Origin: Dolomedes plantarius
Taxonomy: Eukaryota > Arthropoda > Arachnida > Araneae > Dolomedidae
Assembly (NCBI GenBank): GCA_907164885.2
Contig: OU015499.1
Span: 158,762,489-158,826,488 of the forward strand
Length of the DNA: 64,000 nucleotides
Direction: 5' to 3'
The position numbers and the translations under genes were made by a program. The notes beneath the pieces are model-generated. The model saw only the letters and a program-made list of their open reading frames with translations. It was not told the origin of the DNA and did no database searches. The number at the start of each line of letters is the position of its first letter. Position 1 is the stretch's first letter. Of this stretch, positions 9,355-20,529 are shown in pieces.

Positions 9355-10350
9355 TCATGCGTGGGTGTGGTGATGTCTATTTAAACTACTTTGTTGATAA
9401 AATCTTTTCTCGCATACAGTGCATGCAAAAGGTTTCTTTCCCGTGTGTGTGCTGAGATGTGTTTTCAAAGAACGCGATTGAGAAAATCTTTTATCGCATT
9501 GAATGCAGGAGAACGGTTTCTCTCTTGTGTGGGTGCGGAGATGTCTTTTTAAATTACTGAGATCAGAAAACATTTTCTCACATTCAGTGCATGCGAAAGG
9601 TTTCTCTCCCGTGTGAGTACGGAGATGTTTTTTAAAATCATTCCTTGAAGAAAATCCTTTCTCGCATACAGTGCATACGAAACGATATTCTCCTGTGTGT
9701 ATACAGAGATGTTTGTTTAAATTCTCTCGGTTAGAAAACATCTTCCCACATACTGTGCATGCGAAAGGATATTCTTCTTTGTGTATACAGAGATGTTTTT
9801 TTAATTTACCTCGTCCAGAAAACATCTCCCCACATACAGTGCATGCGAAAGGTTTCTCTCCCGTGTGGGTGAAGAGATGAATTTTTAATTGATACTGTGT
9901 AGAAAACTTTTTTTCACATACAGTGCAAGCGAAAGGTTTTTCTCCCGTATGGGTACGGAAATGTATTGTAAAATCACCCTGTGTAACAAATCTTTTCTCG
10001 CATACAGAACAAGCGAAAGGTTTCTCTCCCGTGTGCTTGTGGAGATGTCTTTTTAAATTACTGTGATCAGAAAACATTTTCCCACATTCTGTGCATGCGA
10101 AAGGTTTCTCTCCCGTGTGGGTGCGGAGATGTCTTTTCAAACTAGACTGTGCAGAAAATATCTTCCCACATACAGTGCATGCGAAATGTTTCTCTCCCAT
10201 GTGGGTGCGAAGATGCGTTTTTAAATTATACCCAGTAAGAAACGTTTTACCACATACAATGCAAGGGAAAGTTTTTTCTCCTGTGTGTGTGAGGAGATGT
10301 GTTTTTAAATGACCCTGTTCAGAAACCATTTTCACATACAATTCAAGCAA
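9355..10350 (-). CDS. C2H2 zinc-finger array (11 fingers), copy 1
   Basis: An open frame of about 330 codons made of tandem Kruppel-type C2H2 fingers with TGEKPFAC linkers: 11 complete fingers plus a partial one at the start ([13 protein letters not shown]). Such arrays bind DNA sequence-specifically in the nucleus, each helix reading about 3 bp. No KRAB, ZAD, BTB or SCAN domain is visible upstream. The apparent start is not a real one: a one-base shift and a 98-bp loss relative to copy 2 fuse the finger before it, and further fingers lie at 10343-10576 behind a TGA. The locus may thus be a pseudogene or may use introns not visible here. Compared with copy 2 (48817-49791), about 28 residues differ and 12 of these lie in helix positions -1 to 6. 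Confidence 0.75.
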   Translation of the reverse strand: MLELYVKMVSEQGHLKTHLLTHTGEKTFPCIVCGKTFLTGYNLKTHLRTHMGEKHFACTVCGKIFSAQSSLKRHLRTHTGEKPFACTECGKMFSDHSNLKRHLHKHTGEKPFACSVCEKRFVTQGDFTIHFRTHTGEKPFACTVCEKKFSTQYQLKIHLFTHTGEKPFACTVCGEMFSGRGKLKKHLCIHKEEYPFACTVCGKMFSNRENLNKHLCIHTGEYRFVCTVCEKGFSSRNDFKKHLRTHTGEKPFACTECEKMFSDLSNLKRHLRTHTREKPFSCIQCDKRFSQSRSLKTHLSTHTGKKPFACTVCEKRFYQQSSLNRHHHTHA

Positions 10351-10660
10351 AGGGTTTCTCGCCTGTGTGGGTGCGGAAATGTCTTTTTAATTCCCCCTGT
10401 ATAAAAAATGTCTCACCACATACAGTGCAGTTAAAAAGTTTCTCTCCTGTGTGGGTGAGATGTGTTTTCAAATCATTCTGACGAGAAAATCTTTTCTCAT
10501 ATTCAGTGCAGTCGAAAGGTTTCTCTCGTGTGTGTGCGGAGAGTAATATCAGGAATATGTCACGAATGATGCGCATTTAAGGCGGCCAACTGTAAAAATC
10601 TTCCGTCACATCAATTACATTCGAAAATTTCTTCGGTACGAGGGTGAATCTGACCACTGA
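10343..10660 (-). pseudogene. Upstream C2H2 fingers, broken
   Basis: Minus-strand continuation of the zinc-finger array toward its N-terminus. It contains one good finger ([21 protein letters not shown]), one with the second Cys changed to Tyr ([17 protein letters not shown]), and a degenerate one further up ([12 protein letters not shown] with HHS). It ends at TGA 10343-10345, where the first Cys of the next finger should be; the same TGA is present in copy 2. This separates the N-terminal fingers from the long array. Confidence 0.7.
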
Positions 10661-13152
10661 AGCTTATATATATAGACTAATTCTACATGTGTCACCTTGA
10701 GTGGATTTATCTTCGGCTTTAGAAGGGTTCTCTCAGGAATGACATTCATTGGAATGTCTATTTACAATGGAAATACACACGTTTGCTCTTCTGGAATGCC
10801 GACGTTTCTTTATAAGATGACCAGAAAGCTAACTACCAGTAATACGTTGATTTCCTAAATTTGAGACACCACCACCATTTTAGGATATAACAATCTGTAC
10901 CAAGCACCTGCAAAGAGAGAAAAAGGAACTTGAATGTGATATACGAACACTATACAATTACGCTTTTTTCCGTATTTTTCACTTGAAATCAATAGCAACA
11001 TATAGAGGTTCGTTCGTGCTAGAAAACGAGATACCTATAAATTACGATGTTACAAATTATGTTCTGGATTAATTAAACTACTGAGCATTTTAAATTTATT
11101 GTAATTAGGGCACGAGGTTACTTAGCTATATTTACTCGTTTGTTCCAGTAGATCAGTAGGACGTGCAGAGACTTGATATTTCGTTTTGTAGGGATCTACA
11201 CAATCGTTCCGATCAATAATGCATAAGCAATATTAATACGTTTTCTTCTAATTCATTTTAGTTGTCCGTATTTCAAAATAATTTCATCATTAATTATTAA
11301 GTTTAATGCTCCAAGAAATTCCAAAGGTTAACAATCGATGAAAAAGCTTGGTTACCACCAGATGAAAAAGTTTATAAATCTAATAAAATATATAAAATTA
11401 TTACAGGAAATATCAAAGAATATGGGGCTTATAGTTTTGTTTAGGCATATTTGTTTGGATTGTAGTTTGGTGGCTACACATATTTTTCACCACACTGTAT
11501 GCACATTTTAATTAGTAGAATGAGTATATAATACATTAAAATTGACAATAGTATAAATTCTTCAAATTTCTTTCCGTTTATCTTTTGTACAAAAGTGTTT
11601 TTACGTGATTCATCAAATACCATGAATCAAATATTTCAAAAGTTATTTGTGTACCTTCTTGTAGTCTGTCAAGTGGTAGTGGTGAGTGATTGCTGCTAGT
11701 TAAAGTGTAATGAGATTAAATTTTTGAAAACAAAATGGTATTTATTGTTATTTCTATATTAGAAAATAATCATACATTCAAATTTTATTAATTTTAAATC
11801 TTTTTTTTTTCAATTTCTTTGGGGGAGGGGTCGGTTGTTATGGCGCGTGAGTGCTTGAATTTCTAAGGTTTATAATTAAACTTCAATTTTCGGGATGAAT
11901 ATTCAAGGATACGTAAGCTTCTAAATTAAAGTTTATCCTTATAAATCCTCCTTTATGCATTTCCATCGATAAAAAAAATCTTTGTTTTCTTCGAATGTTG
12001 GGCCAAAGAAAACTAAAAAATAATCCATTACTAAACAGAAATGCTAGTGATTTATGACATTCTTTAAGATCGAAGGTTTAGAACAGTAAACATTTTTCCA
12101 ATTCAGATTTGCATACATCCACTGAGCGAGTTATGTACGCAAAGAGGGGACTTCTAGTACTTAATATACTAAAAATAAATTATTTACTTCTAGATATTGT
12201 CTTACAAACGAGTTATTACTTTCAAAATAAATTGTAAGGCAAAATTCTTTTATATAAATATGCATTCCTATAAAAATGTACATTGGGACCAAAAATGTGA
12301 ATAGACTTGACATATATTATCTTTTTAATACTCTTGAAAGTTGTCGATATTAATAAAATAGTTTTGCTAGAAATCTAGAAAAGTTAAGTTAAAATTATGA
12401 AGATTAAGCTATACCTATTAGTAAAACACTTCTTGGTTAAAAAAAATCACTCCTACCTCTTCATTAATAGAAAAGCAATTGCCAATTTAAATAATTTATC
12501 ATGATGCAGTATGAAATATTTTATTCTTCAGTCATAAATGTATGCACTGAAACTGCAAAAGTTTAATACCAGATTTAACAAAACAGTGATTCAAGAAACA
12601 CATATACATAGTATGCAAAACAGTAATAATCACATGAATTAAAATTTTTATGCATAAGTAAATAAAAAAAATGCCACAGTCATGAAAAACACCCTGCATG
12701 ATGAAATTTAAACTGTTTAGTTCATATACAAACATCTTATGGTCTATTTATAAATTATTTCTCATAAAACATTTTTTCCTTTCCCTCCTCCTTCCAAATT
12801 AAGGAAATTTCACACATATTATGTATAATAAATTTAAACTCTTAAATTAATACACTTCACAGAAATATAAATTAAAAAGTAATTGTTCTCTATTTTGTAC
12901 ACATAAGCTCAGGTGAGGATCCTCGTAAAACATTCATCATGTTTATTTTGAGCAAATGTAACAAAAAGCAAATGATATTGCCTTATAAAAGAGTTATTGT
13001 TACTTTCAAAATAAATTCTACATCAAAATTCTTTTATATAATTCTAATTGGAGTATAAAATTTTGGAACACACTGGTACAAAGCTGTTAACAATAATAGA
13101 TTGCTGAGCTTATACCAGAATGAAAAAAAAAAAATCAGAAAACTCAGGATAG
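10661..13152. other. AT-rich sequence upstream of ZNF array
   Basis: No protein recognised. On the minus strand a pyrimidine tract followed by CAG, rc of about 10905-10925, looks like a splice acceptor (CTTTTTCTCTCTTTGCAG) and is kept in copy 2 near 50387; the zinc-finger exon could start there. The downstream part (12500-13150) on the minus strand follows the stop of the frame at 13153 and may be its 3' UTR. At 10999-11001 the copy 2 equivalent carries a mariner insertion. Confidence 0.35.
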
Positions 13153-13410
13153 CTAAGGTGTAGGGGCATTTAGAGCTTTTAAAACATAGCCACCCATTTC
13201 TCGAGGTAGAGAGTTACAATCAATAACATTTGTGATTGGATTACACACCACAAGAGGCTGATTATTATCTGCCTTCAGTGGAGGTGGATTTATGAGAACT
13301 TCAGCACAGGCTACATAAGTAAAAGGAGCCAGAGAAGGAGGTGGCTTGTTGTCATCTATAACTATTATCTCGGAAATAACTTCCGAAATGCAGAGTGCGG
13401 TATGTTTCAC
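13153..13410 (-). CDS. Unidentified possible exon, copy 1
   Basis: A minus-strand frame with protein-like content: IIVIDDNKPPPSLAPF, then AEVLINPPPLKADNN, then NPITNVIDCNSLPREMGG and a short end before the stop. Pro-rich loops, hydrophobic blocks and a Cys are distributed as in a folded domain, so I think it is or was coding, possibly the last exon of a gene whose other exons are outside or unrecognised. The frame is open upstream to about 13440, so an acceptor rather than a start codon is likely. I cannot name the protein. In copy 2 (53550-53770) a 2-bp deletion breaks the frame near 53711, which suggests that if a working gene exists, copy 1 is the one still open. Confidence 0.4.
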   Translation of the reverse strand: MKHTALCISEVISEIIVIDDNKPPPSLAPFTYVACAEVLINPPPLKADNNQPLVVCNPITNVIDCNSLPREMGGYVLKALNAPTP

Positions 13411-14439
13411 CGTTGAAGAAAAACTCCATAAATAAGCAGACAGAATTTAAAAAATACTCGACGGTTTATTAGAAAAATAATACAATGAAACATTATAAAA
13501 CAAAATAAGCTACCTACGGCTGCACTAGCTACAGCACATAGCAAGCACATGGCATACAATTGCTTCTGCCACGCAGTATAAATAACAAGGATATTTTGCA
13601 TAAGGCAGGGTGTCTTCTTCCTGAGAACACTTTATTTAATGGTAAATTGCAAATGTAAAAGTGTGACGTAAACACGGGAAACAATCCCGATTAATCCGAT
13701 CATGAATGACGTCATACACTACAATGACCGGTTAACTTAAAATAACAAAAATTAAGGAACAGTATAAAGAACGTGAGGGAAGTTAACGTGAATGATACGC
13801 ACGTGTACGAAGTTCCGATGTTTAGGAAATGAGCATTACGTAAACGCTGAAGCTTATCGCCGAACTTCTGAAAGACGATAACTTAACGTCGTAGTTCCGG
13901 TAAGATTTGTAATAATAACTTTGCCAGCACATATAATGATACACTCATTCATGCAGTTCATCAGAAAAATAAAACTTATTGTACTGAGATTTCATTAACT
14001 TTATCTATATACTTTGTTTTCTTTGTAAGATTTTGATAAAATTCAGAGCCACTTCAAGGCATCTCTACAAAACCATCACTTAAATGTAGATGAGATATAA
14101 AAGTGATAAAATGAGGTGTAAGAAAATGATATACAACATCATGAATATACAAACATAAATTTGCATTAAGTTCTGAACACAACTATATATATACCTAGAA
14201 ATACAAATATCACATTCTGACCATTTTGAATTACAATGCTCAGGACATGTTAGATTTTCAAGGAAGTACTACACATAATTCGGAATTATCTCATTTCTGA
14301 CAGTTAATTATGTTTCTTTTGGCCTTGGTTTTTTACATCGTGGAAGATTTCTGTCATCTATATTAGTTATTCCTACAGAACTAAAGTGGGAGATAACTGT
14401 CGAATATTATTGAGAAGCGAGGGGAAATTTTTAATATTT
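13411..14439. other. Intergenic, with a CpG-richer patch
   Basis: No gene recognised. Positions 13660-13900 contain many CG dinucleotides (for example GTGACGTAAACACG, TGACGTCA at 13709, GACGATAACTTAACGTCG) in otherwise AT-rich DNA. This could be a promoter or the remains of a 5' LTR of the gypsy element that follows, but no LTR match to 20530-20855 was found. Confidence 0.3.
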
Positions 14440-15060
14440 GCAAAAATTAAAAAAAAGGAACTTTTCTAAAATCCTAAAATCTCTATATGATGAAATCATC
14501 AAAGTATTAATCAACCATTTCTCACCTCAAACTTCCATAATTATGCAGCAATTCCGGTTTTATAATCTGAAGCAACATACAGAACATGTGGCAACCTTCA
14601 TCGTTAAAATCTAAGAACAAGCAAGTAAGCATGCTTTTAGAGTATTTTTAAATGATGCCATTAGGGATAAAGTAATTTGTGGTTCAGCAGACCAGCAAAT
14701 ACAAAACATACTATTAAGTGATTCAAAACTTCATATCAACAAAGCGTGTGAAATAGCGCTTGCTATGGAAACGACCAGCAGAGAAGCAAAATTCTTCAAG
14801 GTTAAAGAAAATGTTCTAAAAATTTCAAATGCAAATACAACTTTAAAAACAGAACTCCTGGTTATTTTCCCAGGCAAGGATAAGAATCGTCAACCTGAGA
14901 ACAACTTCCAAAATAACATTCCCCAATTACTGGAAATGTTAGAAATTGTAAACATTGTGGAAAGAAACATTGTGATGAATGCTTCTTCAAAAATGTGACT
15001 TGTTATAAATATCAACATCAAGGACACTTTGTCAGTACTTGTAGAACCTCTGCTACAAAT
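14440..15060 (+). pseudogene. Gypsy-1 gag and zinc knuckle
   Basis: Start of a decayed Ty3/gypsy element. Gag-like sequence appears in shifting frames: a YDEIIKVLINHFSP block, an ATFIVKI segment followed by a TAA, an FLNDAIRDKVICG block and an ACEIALAMETT block (open frame 14765-14998), then a zinc knuckle (CYKYQHQGHFVSTC, 14998-15045, preceded by CGKKHCDEC). Gag proteins package the element RNA. Several stops and frameshifts make it inactive. Confidence 0.75.
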
Positions 15061-15079
15061 TTTGTTGAAGAATGAGATG

Positions 15080-15480
15080 AAATGTACATCAACACTGTGT
15101 CAATATGTGCAGCCATTGAACATGAGGTTCCCAAGCCTTACCTCATTAATTTATTAATAGGTAGTACCTCAGTGAACATGCAGATAGATTATGGCAGTGC
15201 ACATTCTGTGATGTCTAGAAATAAGTAGGGACACTTAAACAACTAAAAATTCCTTTGTGCTCATATCCAGGTGAAAACTTAAAAATTGTCAGAAGATTTG
15301 AGGTGCCAGTCAAATTTAAAGAGAAAAATCAATGGTCATCATTGGTTGTTATTGAAATACCAAATAGACCTACACGTTTAGGTCGCTATTGGATTCAACA
15401 ACTTGGCACTGATTTGAATGAAGCAATCTATGACCACATTGCACATGTCAATGGTGAGTTTAAATGTCCTAAAAATTGAA
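15080..15480 (+). pseudogene. Gypsy-1 protease region
   Basis: Retroviral-type aspartic protease relic: IDYGSAHSVMS at 15185-15220 is where a D-S/T-G-A active-site motif is expected, here with Tyr in place of Ser/Thr, so the site looks damaged. A stop at 15226 and a frame change follow before the FEVPVKFKEKNQWSSLVVIE segment (15300-15370). Confidence 0.65.
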
Positions 15481-16720
15481 GCTGATTTCTCTCAAGAAAA
15501 TGTTTTACAATATTACCAATCCAAATTCCCTAACTGTTTTAGTACAAGTGATTCAAAAGGAATGTTGGATGAACCGGAAAATATTGCTATGAAGGAAGAT
15601 TCTGTACCAATCTTTTGCACATCCAGACCAGTTCCATATGCAGTAAGACAGCTGGCAGATGAAGAGTTGGATTTATTGATTCAGAAAGGTGTTCTGATAA
15701 TTGTGAGTCATCCCAAACGGGCAACCCCTATTGTCCCAGAAGCCAAATTGAACAGTGAAGGTAAAAGAACTGTTAGAATTTGTGGAGATTTTTCAGTTAC
15801 AGTGAACAAATTTTCTGAAATCCAATTCTACCCACTTCCATCCAAAGAAGATATTTTCACAAATGTGGGATCAGGTAAATACATCTCAAAAATTGATTTG
15901 TCAATGGCTTTCCATCAGCTACACATTACTCCTGAGTCTCAGGAGCTGTTAATGCTGAACAGAACTAAATATTTACTGATGTATACAAAATTACCTTTTG
16001 GTATTAAATCAGCATCTTTCTTCATCCAGCAAAAAATGAATAATATTTTAAAGGACTTCTCATTCACAGATTGTTATATTGATGATCTATTCATACATGC
16101 AAATACTAAAGAATGTAACCATACAGGAGGTTATGAAAATAATGGAAACATGTATCAATATTAGCGATGTGTTATGAATGTGCTTCGCATTCCTTAAAAA
16201 ACAAGTCTGTCCACCGGTATTTTTTTATACAATATAGTGTATGAATTATTCTACTGTCAGGTAGCAGTAATGAAGCTAAGGGCATTGTACTTTAGGGGGG
16301 AACAGCGTAAAAGGTGAAAAATTGCCGACCTTGCAAAAATGGCAAATTGTTTGGGCGCATTTAAATTGGAATATCTGTAACTGACACCCCCAGGCTAATG
16401 GGTGTTTTTCGAGCTAAGGTTTTCATGATGTTTCTCAGTGTTTCCATTATTTTGTTAAACACCTGTAGAACTGAGCTGGTGTTGCAAAACCTACATTCAT
16501 TCAGTGTAAAGGTAAATATCTCCAAATGTGAATTTTTCAAAGATAAAATTAAAGTTTTGGGTCATGTTAAAGATCCTAAAAGCATTCACCCACTTACAGA
16601 CAAATGTGATGATATATCAAATACACCAGTACCTAGAAATGTTACTGAATTGAAAACTTATTTGGGACATTTAGGTTACCATCAACATTTCAAAGATGAA
16701 ACATCTATATAAATTGCTAG
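15418..16720 (+). pseudogene. Gypsy-1 reverse transcriptase
   Basis: The open frame 15418-16164 holds the fingers and palm of a Ty3/gypsy reverse transcriptase: SRPVPYAV, the KKGVLxIVSHPKRATPIVPE-like block, RICGDFSVTVNK, LPSKEDIFTNVGSGKYISKIDLSMAFHQL, and the catalytic YIDDLF (about 16075). The frame ends at 16164 in an apparent foreign or degenerate stretch of about 300 bp (16165-16480) that does not match RT. The thumb resumes at about 16510 with VNISKCEFFKDKIKVLGHV and TELKTYLGHLGYH. RT copies element RNA to DNA. In copy 2 the RT is cut off after LNRTKYLL by a 4.55-kb deletion. Confidence 0.85.
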
Positions 16721-17220
16721 AAAACATACGAAATGGGATTTCAACAAGAAGTGCATTGATGCATTTGAAAAAAGTAAGATTTTGCTTGATACTACAATGT
16801 AATTCATCAAATTATGGTCTGGGAGCAGTCTTATACCATGAATTATCCCCTGGTTCATTAAGACCAGGGGATTTTATTACTGGTTTATTAAGACCAGTAA
16901 TTGCATCAAAAACTCTCAATAAAGCGGAAAGGAACTATGCCCAGGTACATAAAGAAACAGTAGCTATCATTTTTGGCATCAAATGTTCAATAAATACTTA
17001 CAAGACAAAAATTTGTCATTGAAACTGACGCAAAATCCTTGTTGACCATTAGGTCATGATAAACCTGTTCATGAGATGGCAAATTCAAGGATGCAAAGAT
17101 GGGCATTAATATTATCTAGCTATGATTATATCATAAAGTACAAAAAGGGCTCAGAACTTTTACTAGCAGATGCTCTTTGTCGTCTTCCTTTTAGGGATGA
17201 TGAACCATTCGAAAAATATG
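16696..17220 (+). pseudogene. Gypsy-1 RNase H
   Basis: RNase H domain of the same Pol: CNSSNYGLGAVLYHEL, then ASKTLNKAERNYAQVHKET, then fragments of the tethered region with stops after about 17020. A 30-bp in-frame tandem duplication at 16850-16909 adds about ten residues (second copy reads TGLLRP). The enzyme would degrade RNA in the RNA-DNA hybrid. It is interrupted and inactive. Confidence 0.75.
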
Positions 17221-17224
17221 CTCA

Positions 17225-17500
17225 TTAGTTTGTATGCTGTTTAGCAGATTTTGAAGATCTGAATAACAAAGAAATTGAAAAAAAGTGAAGTTGATTCTGA
17301 TGTTAGTAAAGCAATTTATTATACCAGGTTTGGTTGTCCACAAGTTGTTGAAGATTCCCTAGAGGATTATTACAGAGAGAAGAACTGAGTATTGAAAATA
17401 ACTGTTTACTAAGAGCAAACAGATTACTTATTCTGGGGTGGTTGAGAGAAAAGGTTCTTCATGTCTTACATACTGAATACCCTGGGGTAGTTTGAATGAA
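17225..17500 (+). pseudogene. Gypsy-1 integrase N-terminus
   Basis: Fragment of the HHCC zinc-binding region: ENNCLLRANRLLILGWLREKVLHVLHTEYPGV (17395-17490) with stops and shifts before it. The integrase core that should follow is missing; the sequence passes into other DNA carrying a TA microsatellite and a Tigger element. Confidence 0.6.
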
Positions 17501-17605
17501 GCTCCTAATAACAGCTTTAATTACAGATATTATGAGTTTTTATGTGCAAAAGTATACAGTCTATTTTATTTCTTCTCTATTTCTGTTAGAGATGCAACAG
17601 ATCTT

Positions 17606-17608
<3 letters not shown>

Positions 17609-17637
<29 letters not shown>
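17609..17637. repeat. (TA)n microsatellite
   Basis: About 29 bases of pure TA directly next to the left terminal repeat of the Tigger element; the element's TA target lies at its end. Confidence 0.9.
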
Positions 17638-17640
<3 letters not shown>

Positions 17641-18800
17641 TGGACGCTCGTTAATTCGAACTCAAAGGTTCTCGAAAAAAAGTTCGAATTATCCGATGTT
17701 AAGAGAAAATATATAACTTTAAAAGTGTATCACTGACGAAGAAAAATCTCCTAGTATGTATAACCCCGGAAAATGTATTATACTATGTTATCTAAAATTA
17801 ACATATTAAAAAGCAATACAGACTTGCCTTAATCATAAAATGAAGCAGAAGATATGCAGTAGAAAGTAAACTTTAATTAAAAATACGAATTACACTTTGG
17901 GGAAAAACTGTAAAGTGGATGTTTGGTTTTGTTTATGATGCCTACATTGTTCAGCCAACTTCTGGATTTGAAGTAAACATTTCAATTCATTTTCAGAGGA
18001 CGGTTCCATCTGAATAAATGCTTTCAGAGTTTTAATAGAGTCCATTATGGCTTTGTCCATTATGGTCGCATTAAAAATATCTTTCGACAGGTAAGTAGAG
18101 AAAAGCCCTGGCAGTTTCCTACCGAAATTAATGCATACGTCTTCGTTTACATCAGAGCTTTGGCCACATAGTGTTTGATAAGAAATATTGTGCCTTGACT
18201 TAAATCGAGAAAGCCATCCATCACTGCATTTAAAATCTTCAATACCCATTCGACTTGCCAATTCATCAGCCTTCCTCAGCACTCGGGATCCATTTATCGG
18301 AAAATTTCGAGATCTAACATCCTGGAACCAATTAATTAATCATTTTAGGGACTGAAGAATCAATAAGCAAAATGATTTTGACTACATCAAATAATACAAA
18401 TTTCTTTGTCATTCTGTCGAGAGCTTTTTCTAGATATTCTTGGGATGCATTTCTCCTGCGTTTCCTTCCTCTAGCAAATTTTGATTTTTCCCATGAATCT
18501 AAAATTGACTCCTTGTTTTTCAAATAAGTTGACAAGATTTTTTTTAAAATTCCATAGTCAGCTGCTAACTTTGTTTTACATTCGCCATTCTCTACTCTCT
18601 CTAAAATTTCTACCTTTGTCTCCAAAATTAGGGTTTTGTACTTTCCACGCGTAGACATCCTGATTTTTTGCACTGCAGGCATAACTGACGCAGCTCCCTA
18701 GAATCTGTAGTAAAGACTGGTTTTTCTGTAAATTCTAAGAAAATCGATACAAATAACGGAAAATCACTTTGTCCGTTAAGCACTGATAAGGACAATAACC
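17638..18800 (-). mobile_element. Tigger/pogo-type element, internally deleted
   Basis: Left terminal repeat CAGTGGACGCTCGTTAATTC starts at 17638 after a TA, a pogo/Tigger signature. The transposase relic on the minus strand fills most of the element. I could not find a matching right terminal repeat, so the right limit is approximate. It lies within the gypsy-1 element, between its integrase N- and C-terminal parts. The corresponding region of copy 2 is deleted. Confidence 0.7.
17890..18682 (-). pseudogene. Tigger transposase lacking the DDE domain
   Basis: Minus strand. N-terminal CENP-B/psq helix-turn-helix (KYKTLILETKVEILERVENG, LAADYGILKKILSTYLKN), then after a roughly 50-bp insertion with a stop, the second DNA-binding helix-turn-helix (WFQDVRSRNFPINGSRVLRKADELA... 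GWLSRFKSRHNIS). After SKDIFNA the frame jumps directly to the C-terminal tail (SIKTLKAF... KQNQTSTLQFFPKV). The whole catalytic DDE domain is missing but the frame stays open across that deletion. A fused DNA-binding-only product is imaginable, but the insertion stop argues that this copy is dead. Confidence 0.75.
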
Positions 18801-19640
18801 ACTAACGTTTAGCGCAATAGTCTAGGAATGCAGGCATGTGCCTCTTTACATAGAAAAAAAATACAGGTGATTTTGACACACAAAATAATAAATGGTTCCA
18901 AAACAATGTTTGATCACGAATAGTAGTTCATATTCAAGTAAGTCTGTCAAGTTCAAGTATTCATCTCAAGTAAAACATCCAGGCACAGTTCAAGAAAGAC
19001 TTCAAAGGTTGATATTTAAGAGTTTTAATCCATGTTACAATATTTTCAATTTTTATACATAAAAAGAAATTAAATTAAATTCAACAATAGCTTTTGCAGT
19101 AAATGTGATGAACTCAGAACAACATCCACCCTCCTGGATATAATATTTAATGTGAGATAACAATAGTTTTACATTATAATATACCTAACTGGAATAATGT
19201 CAAATAATTAACATATTTCATTTTTATGTAACTAAATATTGTCTAATTTTCTATATTATCATAGTTCCACTTTTCATTATCTTAAATTCAAGTTGAATAC
19301 ATTTAAAATTAATGCATCTTCCCCACAAAAAGAGGAGAATAGAAAAAAACAACCTGAAAAAGTTTGCTAACCATATTTATATATATATATAAAAAAAAAC
19401 TTAAATTACCAATAAATAATTTTATGCACTATAACAGCAATAATTTTATTTGTTAATTTAATTTTAAAAAGACTCATATTTTTTAATTTCATAATCTCAC
19501 ATATTCCATACAATATTTATGTTAAACCGTACGCTGCTCTTACGTTTAGTTTAAAATCTGTATATTTCGACCCTTTCAACGTAAGAATTATATTAATGAA
19601 TGTGCGAAAAATAAAATGTTTCATTATATTAGTTGTTTGA
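18801..19640. other. AT-rich insert inside gypsy-1
   Basis: No coding frame or terminal repeat recognised. It includes a short (TA)n at 19378-19390. It separates the Tigger element from the C-terminal part of the gypsy-1 integrase. Confidence 0.4.
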
Positions 19641-20280
19641 AAACAACTGTTACACTACACATCTTACAGAATCCTCTGGAAATTTTCTGCAGAAATCTGT
19701 TAATATTACAAAGAAAATGTTGAAGAAACACAAGTTTTCCAACAAGGTGTATGATAATTTTCAACATAGGTTGGACTGCATATTATTTGCTTATAGAAAT
19801 ACACCTTCATCAGTTACATTGAAGAATCTGCAGAACTTATCTTCAGGTATACACCACAGACCAAGACTACTAAGCTCAGAAGTGATCACATTGTGAAAGA
19901 AAAGAACTATCAAGAGTGTCATAGTTCTCATTAAACTGCCAGTGTAAGGCATTTTAGTGTCAAAGAAAAAGTTCTTGTGAAATCGACCAGAAACAATGAA
20001 ATTAAATGGTTCCTTAGTACCATCATAAAAAACATCAGTGAAAGCACCTGTCTGGTAAATGAAAACAATGAAGTATGTTTCATACATGCAGATCACCAGC
20101 AGTAGTACAACTTTTCATGTTCCTAAAGTTAGAGTCCATAACAGTGTGCCACTTGATCATGTGAGTGAATCTTCAGTGACATCTACTGATGATGATTCAA
20201 GGCCTGTTTCTGAGTTTATGCGGAATGAGACTATACCTCAAACTCCTACAGAGATAGTGGAAAAAGAACAGACTATATAA
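19640..20280 (+). pseudogene. Gypsy-1 integrase C-terminus
   Basis: End of the gypsy Pol: ESSGNFLQKSVNITKKMLKKHK, then DCILFAYRNTPSSVT (typical LFxYRNTPHxxT block), a shift, then the C-terminal domain FSVKEKVLVKSTRNNEIKWF...IHADHQQ. The final frame ends at 20280, followed after 240 bp by a purine tract and the LTR. This anchors the 3' half of the gypsy element around the Tigger insertion. Confidence 0.75.
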
Positions 20281-20520
20281 GGAGCTGACAAAATACCTAA
20301 AACGGCCTTTGACTGTCATAATAACTCAAATTTGTTATATAAAACACCATAGCCAAAAAAGCTAATAAAGCCTTGAAATCGCTTAAATTTATAGATCTGT
20401 AAAAATAGTTTGTATTGCATTTTAGTTTTAACCACATACTGTGGAATGCTTTATCTATTTATTTTAAAAACTACTTATTTTCATCTTAAATCTTAAATTT
20501 TAACTATTGTGCAAAATTTT

Positions 20521-20529
20521 AAGGAGGAG
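20521..20529 (+). other. Gypsy-1 polypurine tract
   Basis: AAGGAGGAG directly before the TG that starts the LTR: the primer site for plus-strand DNA synthesis. Confidence 0.7.

Noticed and set aside
9671..10481. Plus-strand open frames with repeated [19 protein letters not shown] units
   Set aside because: They are the antisense of the C2H2 fingers; the periodicity is that of the finger repeat.
12532..12735. Minus-strand 67-codon frame, also in copy 2
   Set aside because: AT-rich hydrophobic translation without motifs; more likely UTR or intergenic DNA.
13407..13601. Minus-strand 64-codon hydrophobic frame, also at 53802-53996
   Set aside because: Could pass for a membrane peptide, but without signal, motif or independent conservation.
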